A DNA stretch of 64,000 nucleotides from an uncultured Lachnospiraceae bacterium (GTDB taxonomy: Bacteria > Bacillota > Clostridia > Lachnospirales > Lachnospiraceae), in the NCBI GenBank assembly GCA_910586015.1, contig CAJUGJ010000019.1, positions 1 to 64,000 of the forward strand. The letters are read 5' to 3'. This document shows, one piece after another, positions 57,841 through 64,000 of this stretch (positions within the stretch are counted from its first letter, which is position 1; every line of letters starts with the position of its first letter). The position numbers and the translations under genes were made by a program. The notes under the pieces are model-generated. The model was not told the DNA's origin. It searched no databases and worked only from the letters and a program-made list of their open reading frames with translations.

Positions 57841-59838
57841 ATGAAATTAAACGAAACACAAAAGGCAGCAGTGATACACAAGGATGGGCCTATGTTGGTA
57901 TTGGCAGGTCCGGGCTCTGGAAAAACAGCAGTTATTACGGAACGGACACGCACTTTGATAGAACAGTATGGAATTAATCCCTCTAAAATCTTGGTGATCA
58001 CATTTACGAAAGCGGCAGCACAGGAAATGAAAGATCGCTTTTCTAAAAAAATGAACGAAAGTACACCAGAAGTAAATTTTGGAACATTTCATGCAGTATT
58101 TTTTAAAATATTAAAATATGCCTATCACTACAGTGCTTCTAATATTATCAGAGAAGAAGAGAGAAGACAGTATTTTAAGGAAATTATAGATCAATTAGAA
58201 CTAGAAATTGAGGACAAAAAAGAGTTTATTGAAGGAATTGAAAATGAGATAAGTTTAGTCAAAGGGGAGAGGATGGCAGTAGAACACTATTACTCCATCA
58301 ACTGTTCAGAGGAAAATTTTCAAAGGATCTATAAAGCCTATGAAGAGAAACTTAGACAGACAAATCGCATTGACTTTGATGATATGTTGCTACTTTGTTA
58401 TGAACTTTTAAGGGAAAGAAAAGACATTTTAGAGTTTTGGCAACAGCGATATGAATATATTTTAATTGATGAATTTCAGGATATCAATCGAATACAATAT
58501 GATATTATTCAAATGCTTGCAAAACCACAGAACAATCTGTTTATTGTAGGAGATGATGATCAAAGTATCTATCGATTTCGTGGAGCAAAACCAGAAATCA
58601 TGCTAAATTTTGAAAGAGATTATCCAAATACAAAACGAATTTTACTCAACTGTAATTATCGTTCTGTAAAACAGATTGTAGAGGGAGCAATTCGAGTAGT
58701 AGGAAATAATAAAAATCGTTTTCCAAAACAGCTTATAGCAGTAAGAGGAGAAGGAGAAACGATTCAGACAAAAACATTTTCTGATCTTATGGCACAAAAC
58801 AAAAAGGTATTAGAGGAAATTTTAAAATATCATACAGAAGGTATTCCATATCAAGAGATGGCAGTGCTATTTCGAACTAATTCCCAGCCTCGTTCTCTGA
58901 TTGGACAGATGATTCAATATAATATTCCATTTCAAATGAAAGATAATGTTCCAAGTCTGTATGAACACTGGATTTCTAAAGATATGTTAGCCTATCTTTC
59001 CCTTGCTCTTGGAAGCAGGGAAAGAGGGATATTTCTTTCCATTATGAACCGTCCAAAACGATATCTTTCAAGAGAAAATATAGGGAAAACAATCGATTTT
59101 AACCAATTAAAACGCGATTATAAAGATCGAAGTTATATTGTAGAACGAATTGAAAAACTCGAATATGATCTGGAAATTTTGAAAAAGTTACCTCCATATG
59201 CAGCGATTAAATATCTTCGAAGTGCAGTTGGATATGATTCTTTTTTGGTAGAATATGCAGATTTTCGAAGAATTAAACAGGAAGAATTATTTCAAGTCTT
59301 AGATGAACTTCAAGAATCCGCAAAAGGATTTGACTCTTTTTTGGAATGGAAAACCTACATCGATAACTATCAAGAAGAATTAAAACAGCAAATACAAAAA
59401 AGACAACAACGAGATATCGAGGCAGTGGAGTTTGTGACATTTCACGGTTCAAAAGGATTAGAGTATAAAATAGTTTGGATTGTAGATGCTAACGAGGAAA
59501 TCACACCACACAGTAAGGCAATACTTTTGGAAGATTTAGAGGAAGAACGTAGAATGTTTTATGTCGCAATGACAAGAGCAAAAGATAAACTTCATATTTA
59601 TTCTGTAAAAGAACGCTATGGAAAGAAACTTTCATGTTCTCGTTTTGTAGGAGAATTATATCTGTCCGTTCAGGATTTACAACAGGGAACAAAAGTATAT
59701 CATAAAAAATATGGAAAGGGCGTCATTTTAGAGAATCTAAACGACAAAATTAAAATACGATTTGAAAATTTTCTGATTCCAAAGATACTAAATTTAGAAT
59801 ACTGTCAAAAGAATAGTTTGTTAAAATTAGAGGATTAA
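57841..59838 (+). CDS. UvrD/PcrA-like ATP-dependent DNA helicase
   Basis: A 665-residue SF1A 3'-5' helicase. Walker A is LAGPGSGKTAVITERTRTLI (about residues 20-39). ILIDEFQDINRIQYDI is Walker B, and VGDDDQSIYRFRGAKPE motif III. TFHGSKGLEYKIVWIV and MFYVAMTRAKDKLHIYS are motifs V and VI. It is shorter than PcrA (about 740) yet keeps the C-terminal tudor-like tail GTKVYHKKYGKGVILENL used for RNA polymerase contact. AGAAAGGACATTC precedes the ATG. Likely in one transcript with gltX. Confidence 0.93.
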   Translation: MKLNETQKAAVIHKDGPMLVLAGPGSGKTAVITERTRTLIEQYGINPSKILVITFTKAAAQEMKDRFSKKMNESTPEVNFGTFHAVFFKILKYAYHYSASNIIREEERRQYFKEIIDQLELEIEDKKEFIEGIENEISLVKGERMAVEHYYSINCSEENFQRIYKAYEEKLRQTNRIDFDDMLLLCYELLRERKDILEFWQQRYEYILIDEFQDINRIQYDIIQMLAKPQNNLFIVGDDDQSIYRFRGAKPEIMLNFERDYPNTKRILLNCNYRSVKQIVEGAIRVVGNNKNRFPKQLIAVRGEGETIQTKTFSDLMAQNKKVLEEILKYHTEGIPYQEMAVLFRTNSQPRSLIGQMIQYNIPFQMKDNVPSLYEHWISKDMLAYLSLALGSRERGIFLSIMNRPKRYLSRENIGKTIDFNQLKRDYKDRSYIVERIEKLEYDLEILKKLPPYAAIKYLRSAVGYDSFLVEYADFRRIKQEELFQVLDELQESAKGFDSFLEWKTYIDNYQEELKQQIQKRQQRDIEAVEFVTFHGSKGLEYKIVWIVDANEEITPHSKAILLEDLEEERRMFYVAMTRAKDKLHIYSVKERYGKKLSCSRFVGELYLSVQDLQQGTKVYHKKYGKGVILENLNDKIKIRFENFLIPKILNLEYCQKNSLLKLED

Positions 59839-59839
59839 A

Positions 59840-59885
59840 AGCTGTTGCACTAAGTCTTATATCTAATTTTCTTAGTACGACAGCT
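59840..59885. terminator. Bidirectional terminator between convergent genes
   Basis: AGCTGTTGCACTAAG pairs with CTTAGTACGACAGCT. The right arm encodes the last codons of the pyridoxamine kinase gene. Confidence 0.7.
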
Positions 59886-60711
59886 CCGAAAGAAATGTTT
59901 CAAAACGGACACCATTTTTAGATGGAGTATTTAATGCAGTTGTATAGGAAATTGCATCAGATAAAAAGTGGCAGGAACGACGAACAGCCGTTGAAAGCGA
60001 AATTCCTCGAAGAAGATATCCGAAAAGCAGAGCGGAGAAAACATCTCCTGTGCCACTTCGATCACTACCTACTCGTTTAACTGAAATCAGTTCTTTTTGT
60101 CCATTCTTTTGATAACATAGATTTTGAAGCTGTAATGTTCCATTCTCATCATAGGAAGGAACTCCTGTAATTACGACTGCCTTTGTTCCAAGCCTACATA
60201 ATTTTTCAGCGTAACTAAAAAGTTTTTCTACAGTAGGGGGAATGGAGGGATAGGGTATCTCTAATAGAGCACAACATTCTGTTAAATTTGGCACAATAAA
60301 ATCGGTTATTGGTAATAGGGCACGATATCCTTCACAGATCTCTGGAGTAGTAATGGAATAAAGTGTTCCATTATCACCCATGACAGGATCTAAAAGAATA
60401 TTGCACCCCTGTTGTTTTTGATTAGAAAAATAAGAGTGTAAAGCTGAAAATTGTTCTAATTCGGGCAAAAAACCACATAAAATTCCGTCAAAGCATAGAG
60501 AAAGTTTATTCCAGTGCTGAAGAATTCCGATTAACTGTTGTTTCATAGACATACTAAAATGTCCACGAAATGCTCCATGTGCGGAGTAAAGTGCACTGGG
60601 CAGCGGACAGGTTTCATAATTCATTGCACTTAAAATCGGAAGTTGTACAGTTAAAGAACAACGTCCATAACAAGATAAATCATTAATCACTGCCACTCGC
60701 TTCACACACAT
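59872..60711 (-). CDS. Pyridoxamine/pyridoxal kinase
   Basis: A 279-residue ribokinase-fold enzyme that phosphorylates vitamin B6 compounds. RVAVINDLSCYGRCSLTVQL and LPSALYSAHGAF are the substrate pocket, and DPVMGDNGTLY the ATP/Mg region. RSGTGDVFSALLFGYLLRG holds the anion hole and catalytic Asp. PLP would serve HemL and the aminotransferase in this window. The start at 60711 has AGTAGGAGGATATGTG in front. Confidence 0.93.
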   Translation of the reverse strand: MCVKRVAVINDLSCYGRCSLTVQLPILSAMNYETCPLPSALYSAHGAFRGHFSMSMKQQLIGILQHWNKLSLCFDGILCGFLPELEQFSALHSYFSNQKQQGCNILLDPVMGDNGTLYSITTPEICEGYRALLPITDFIVPNLTECCALLEIPYPSIPPTVEKLFSYAEKLCRLGTKAVVITGVPSYDENGTLQLQNLCYQKNGQKELISVKRVGSDRSGTGDVFSALLFGYLLRGISLSTAVRRSCHFLSDAISYTTALNTPSKNGVRFETFLSELSY

Positions 60712-60763
60712 ATCCTCCTACTTTGCTGTTTTATCAACTACTAACTAGACTAAATTAAATTGT

Positions 60764-61105
60764 TTATTTTTCGTCTTCTTCCTCTTCTTCGTCTTCTTCC
60801 TCTTCAAACATATCTTCAAATTCTTGTGTATCTAAAAATTCATCGAAAGCGTCAGAAACAACTTCAAATTCCTCATCGTCTTCAATATTGATAAGCTCAA
60901 TATCTTCATCACCTTCTCCTTTTTGTACAAATTGATACAAAAAGATCTCTTCCTCTTTTCCTGTTTCCTGTGGAAGTAATGCAATATATTCTTTGTCCTG
61001 ACATGGAAAAATCGCTAAAACATTACAGACAAGTTCACTTCCATCTTCTAAAGTTAAAGTAACCGTATCTTGCTCAAAGTCTTCTTCTTGATTAAAATCG
61101 CTCAT
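60764..61105 (-). CDS. DUF1292 family acidic protein
   Basis: A 113-residue cytosolic protein. TVTLTLEDGSELVCNVLAIF and EYIALLPQETGKEEEIFLYQ match DUF1292 (PF06949), a small beta-rich domain of unknown function found across Firmicutes (YrzB-like). The last 25 residues are almost all Glu and Asp. ATGAGGTATTTTTT-type leader. Single gene. Confidence 0.88.
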   Translation of the reverse strand: MSDFNQEEDFEQDTVTLTLEDGSELVCNVLAIFPCQDKEYIALLPQETGKEEEIFLYQFVQKGEGDEDIELINIEDDEEFEVVSDAFDEFLDTQEFEDMFEEEEDEEEEEDEK

Positions 61106-61337
61106 AAAAAATACCTCATTCTTTCCTAAATTTTTGTATTTTCATGTACATAGACTATAACAGATATAGAAAAAAAAAGCAAGGGGAGTATACTATAAAT
61201 CTAGAATAAATACTCATATACAGTAAATAGACAAGCAACCGAAAACAAGAGATAACCACCGCACCACTCTATTCCGAACCAAAGAAACAAAAGGTTAAAA
61301 GATAAGCATTGTGGAAATGTGTATTGTATAACAGGCT

Positions 61338-61362
61338 ATGGAGTCCCTCTCTCCATTTTTTA
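61338..61362 (+). terminator. Isolated hairpin with T-run
   Basis: ATGGAG-N7-CTCCAT followed by TTTTTTAT, within the gap 61106-61418. No upstream gene on the plus strand is seen, so it may end a small RNA or be a relic. The rest of the gap holds nothing recognisable. Confidence 0.5.
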
Positions 61363-61418
61363 TAACATGACATTCTGTTGACAGGTTTATGTGTTATAAT
61401 ATATGAGAGGTGATGAAA

Positions 61419-62318
61419 ATGCAGGAAAGCAGATTATTTAGAATTGTGTACTATCTTTTACAGAACAGAAAGGCAACTGCCCCTGAACTTGCTCAAAAAT
61501 TTGAAGTATCAATCAGAACCATTTACAGAGATATTGACGCCATAAGCAGCGCTGGAATCCCTATTTATGCAACACAGGGAAAAGGGGGAGGTATTTCTAT
61601 CCTTAACGATTATACGCTGGATAAATCTTTGTTTTCTGAACAAGAACAGGAACAAATATTAGCAGCATTACAAGGAATGATTGCAACCACAGGAAAAAAC
61701 TCTAATGAATTGCTTACAAAGTTAAGTGGTTTATTTCAGATAAAATCTACAAATTGGATTGAAGTAGATTTTTCGGACTGGGCGCATCGTGCCCCACAGC
61801 AAGATACATTTAATATCATCAAAGAAGCCATTTTCCAAAAGAGAGTTATTTCCTTTTGCTATTTTAGTGGAAAAGGAAATAAGGAGAAAAGAAATGTAAG
61901 ACCTATCCGGTTAGTATTCAAGAGCAAAAGCTGGTATTTATATTCTTTTTGCCTGTTAAGAAATGATTACCGCTTTTTTAAGTTGACGAGAATAAAAGAG
62001 CTTGAAATGCTGTCTGAAACTTTTACGCAAGATTTTACACCGACAAAAATCGAAAAACAAATACAAGTTGAAAATACTGTTGCCGTTAAGTTGAAATTTG
62101 ACAGGCAAGCGGCTTTTCGTGTTTATGATGAATTTACAGATAACATAACAGAAGATTCACAGGGAAATTTATATGTCCAAGTAGATTTACCCGACAATGA
62201 GGTTTTGTATTCTTATGTGATGTCTTTTTCGGATAGCGTTGAGATAATAGAACCACAGTCTATACGGGAGCAGATGAAAAAAAGATTACAGAAAATGCAG
62301 GAAAAATATAGAACATGA
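61419..62318 (+). CDS. WYL-domain HTH transcriptional regulator (YafY family)
   Basis: A 299-residue regulator. The N-terminal HTH_11 winged helix (RLFRIVYYLLQNRKATAPEL, then KFEVSIRTIYRDID) is followed by the WYL domain (about residues 140-210), with VRPIRLVFKSKSWYLYSFCL. The C-terminal WCX extension ends the protein. WYL domains bind nucleotide-like or small ligands. ATG 61419 is chosen for GAGAGGTGATGAAA; GTG at 61410 overlaps that site. It is followed by a GyrI-like gene 52 bases later, a frequent pair. Confidence 0.9.
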   Translation: MQESRLFRIVYYLLQNRKATAPELAQKFEVSIRTIYRDIDAISSAGIPIYATQGKGGGISILNDYTLDKSLFSEQEQEQILAALQGMIATTGKNSNELLTKLSGLFQIKSTNWIEVDFSDWAHRAPQQDTFNIIKEAIFQKRVISFCYFSGKGNKEKRNVRPIRLVFKSKSWYLYSFCLLRNDYRFFKLTRIKELEMLSETFTQDFTPTKIEKQIQVENTVAVKLKFDRQAAFRVYDEFTDNITEDSQGNLYVQVDLPDNEVLYSYVMSFSDSVEIIEPQSIREQMKKRLQKMQEKYRT

Positions 62319-62370
62319 CATTAGGTGTCAGGTTATATTTGATACACTGTTTCCATAAGGAGGTGCTGAT

Positions 62371-63000
62371 ATGAAATTTGAATGGAGAAAGCACGAAAAA
62401 GCCCTGTATGGAGCAAAGAGTATACCTGCTTTGGTAGATATACCCACACAAAATTTTATTATGATTAAGGGAAGCGGAAATCCTAACGACACGGATTTTT
62501 CAGATAGGGTAGGTGCTCTCTTTTCATTAGCGTATGCTATTAAAATGGGTTATAAATCTACTGCAACTAAAAATATTTTATCAAATGAAATCCACGACTT
62601 TACGGTTTATCCTTTAGAGGGTATCTGGAAACAGAAAAACGTTGATACGGAATCTGCTGCGGGTAAACTCATAAAAGAAAATTTGGAATATACCATTATG
62701 ATACGTCAGCCGGACTTTATCACAGCGGAAATGGTATATGCTGCATTGGAAAGGGTAAAAATTAAAAAGCCAAACCGACTGTATGAAGATATTATTTTTG
62801 ATACGATACATGACGGAAAATGTGTTGAAATTCTGCATATTGGCTCATATGACAATGAACCATTCTCTTTTGAGCAAATGGATAAATTTGCAGAAGAAAA
62901 CGGTCTGCAACGCATATCAGATTGTCACAGAGAAATCTATTTAACTAATAGAACAAAAGAGGATAAGCTCAAAACAATTTTGAGGTATAAGGTAAATTAA
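62371..63000 (+). CDS. GyrI-like small-molecule-binding protein
   Basis: A 209-residue stand-alone protein of the GyrI-like/SRPBCC-independent effector-binding (AraC_E_bind/SBD) family. FEWRKHEKALYGAKSIPALV and DIPTQNFIMIKGSGNPNDTD are typical of the clade annotated as GyrI-like domain proteins. CVEILHIGSYDNEPFSFEQM is the conserved second repeat. Such proteins bind or sometimes hydrolyse toxic small molecules. The upstream WYL regulator probably controls it. ATAAGGAGGTGCTGAT precedes the ATG. Confidence 0.88.
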   Translation: MKFEWRKHEKALYGAKSIPALVDIPTQNFIMIKGSGNPNDTDFSDRVGALFSLAYAIKMGYKSTATKNILSNEIHDFTVYPLEGIWKQKNVDTESAAGKLIKENLEYTIMIRQPDFITAEMVYAALERVKIKKPNRLYEDIIFDTIHDGKCVEILHIGSYDNEPFSFEQMDKFAEENGLQRISDCHREIYLTNRTKEDKLKTILRYKVN

Positions 63001-63163
63001 TAAACAGTAAATCCGTTGAATCAACAAGAATATAAGACTACACTTGACAGTAGTTTTTAGTTTTGTAATTAAGGGGCTACAACTTAAAATGTTGTTAGGA
63101 AATAGATATAGAAAGAATTATATTATAACACAATTTTATACACATTTATTCTCATAAAATCAG

Positions 63164-63196
63164 AAGTTCAAACAAAGTTTTTTGTTTGAACTTTTT
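63164..63196 (+). terminator. Rho-independent terminator after the GyrI-like gene
   Basis: AAGTTCAAACAAA-N4-TTTGTTTGAACTT followed by TTT. Confidence 0.85.
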
Positions 63197-63233
63197 GATT
63201 CTATGTTATCCATTTCATGAATAAAGAAAACAC

Positions 63234-63262
63234 TTGTTTGGATTATAGAAATAGGGTATACT
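63234..63262 (+). promoter_or_regulatory. Promoter of the helicase gene
   Basis: TTGTTT (63234-63239), 17 bases, TATACT (63257-63262). Confidence 0.6.
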
Positions 63263-63294
63263 AAATAGAAAAGAATGTGATGGAGGCTTGCTCT

Positions 63295-64000
63295 ATGGAG
63301 ATAGAAACAAAGGAAGTAATTAAAATCTCAGTGAGAAATTTGGTGGAGTTTATTTTATGTTCAGGAGATATCGTTCATGCTCAAATGGGAGGTGATCCAG
63401 ATGCTATGCAGCAGGGAAGCAGACTTCATCGAAAGATTCAAAAGCAGCAGACAGGTCAATATCGTGCAGAAGTGCCATTAACATTAACTTTGCCAATAAC
63501 AGCAGATGAAGAAAGTTTTTTGATCTGTGTAGAGGGAAGAGCAGATGGAATTATCACAGAATTAGATAATAATTTTGGTTTTCATAAAGAACAGGAACCG
63601 TTACAGCTTACTTTAGATTTAGAAAAAAGTTCTGATAGAAAAGAAGTTTTTTCTGAACAAAAAACTTTATCGACAGCAGATAAAATTTGGGCAGTACTTC
63701 AACAGCCAAAAACGGACAAAGTACTACAGCCCAATAGTGCGATTGATGAAATTAAATGTGTATATAGAGAATTGGGACAGATCCATGAAATTGTTCCAAT
63801 TCACCGAGCACAGGCACTTTGTTACGCCTATATCTATGCGAAAAATCAGAATTTATCTTGTATTGGTATTCGATTGACATATTGCAATATGCAGACAGAA
63901 AGTCTTTTATATTTTGAGGAGATATATTCTTTTGAGGCATTAGAACGATGGTATTTGGCACTATTGCAAGAATATGGAAAATGGGTTTCATGGGAATATC
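63295..64000 (+). CDS. DinG/XPD-like ATP-dependent DNA helicase, N-terminal part
   Basis: An open frame from the ATG at 63295 (TGGAGGCTTGCTCT before it) that runs off the window after 235 codons. It starts MEIETKEVIKISVRNLVEFI, followed by GSRLHRKIQKQQ and ICVEGRADGII, then AIDEIKCVYREL and IHRAQALCYAYIYAKNQN. This is a Cas4/AddB-like PD-(D/E)xK nuclease fold: D in GRADG, the DEIK catalytic dyad, and the QALCYAY helix. Such a domain heads the helicase family in Lachnospiraceae whose remaining part is a DEAD_2/helicase_C2 (XPD/DinG) motor; that part lies outside the window, so the full identity is inferred. Confidence 0.75.
   Translation, partial: MEIETKEVIKISVRNLVEFILCSGDIVHAQMGGDPDAMQQGSRLHRKIQKQQTGQYRAEVPLTLTLPITADEESFLICVEGRADGIITELDNNFGFHKEQEPLQLTLDLEKSSDRKEVFSEQKTLSTADKIWAVLQQPKTDKVLQPNSAIDEIKCVYRELGQIHEIVPIHRAQALCYAYIYAKNQNLSCIGIRLTYCNMQTESLLYFEEIYSFEALERWYLALLQEYGKWVSWEY

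Noticed and set aside
50495..59885. Similar arms GCTGTTG-ACTAAG in the terminators at 50495 and 59840
   Set aside because: Too short and divergent to call a repeat family; they may reflect convergent terminator sequences.

Overview
The window reads as chromosomal DNA of a low-GC, anaerobic, spore-forming Clostridia, most likely a Lachnospiraceae-type gut bacterium. The evidence is a complete six-gene rnf operon (Na+/H+-translocating ferredoxin:NAD oxidoreductase), spoIIID, the dipicolinate synthase pair dpaAB, an [FeFe]-hydrogenase-like redox protein, Gram-positive AGGAGG-type ribosome binding sites, and TTGACA-N17-TATAAT promoters in AT-rich DNA. The genus cannot be fixed from the sequence alone. 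No rRNA, tRNA, CRISPR array or intact insertion sequence was seen.

Layout. 1-4.4 kb: end of a DUF4304-like gene, a CIRCE-controlled small heat shock protein, a class I aminotransferase, an SseB/macrodomain fusion and an FMN reductase. 4.6-6.6 kb: a chemoreceptor. 6.7-17.3 kb: a siroheme and sulfite-reduction locus. It carries precorrin-2 dehydrogenase, hemB, hemL, hemA and a trifunctional HemC-CobA-HemD fusion, wrapped around a CoA-disulfide-reductase-like protein with a rhodanese domain, a siroheme sulfite reductase and a YeiH-type exporter. Nearly every step from glutamyl-tRNA to siroheme thus sits beside the enzyme that uses it. 17.3-19.9 kb: a TetR-controlled ABC exporter. 20-24.6 kb: a zinc-ribbon membrane protein, a GNAT-like protein, a patch of decaying genes (three neighbours each broken by a small indel), and a BlaI/BlaR1-type pair whose sensor lacks a penicillin-binding domain. 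25-26.9 kb: a fusion of a hydrogenase-like H-cluster domain to a chemotaxis signalling domain. 27 kb: spoIIID. 27.5-32.7 kb: rnfCDGEAB.

32.7-37.8 kb: a zinc-ribbon protein, a GH42 beta-galactosidase, a second chemoreceptor and an orphan Fn3-like domain. 37.9 kb: an atypical Fur-family regulator. 38.5-47.8 kb: a five-gene oligopeptide-type ABC importer in which the binding protein, one permease and one ATPase are far larger than usual. 48-50.5 kb: a decayed ADP-ribosylglycohydrolase, a DUF3793 gene sharing an operator with the Fur-like gene, and dpaAB. 50.6-60.7 kb: asnB, a MATE transporter, HelD, gltX, a PcrA-like helicase and pyridoxamine kinase. 60.7-64 kb: a DUF1292 protein, a WYL regulator with a GyrI-like protein, and the start of a DinG/XPD-like helicase.

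Points of most interest: (1) the cytosolic hydrogenase-like/MCP fusion, a likely redox or H2 sensor feeding chemotaxis; (2) the enlarged peptide importer with a roughly 370-residue insertion inside an ABC ATPase; (3) two copies of a structured repeat about 34 kb apart that resembles the 3' end of an IS200/IS605 omega-RNA; (4) the HemC-CobA-HemD fusion within a self-contained siroheme/sulfite locus; (5) a shared AGTTAG-N6-CTAACT operator. All functional statements rest on recognisable motifs and family knowledge; no database search was run.
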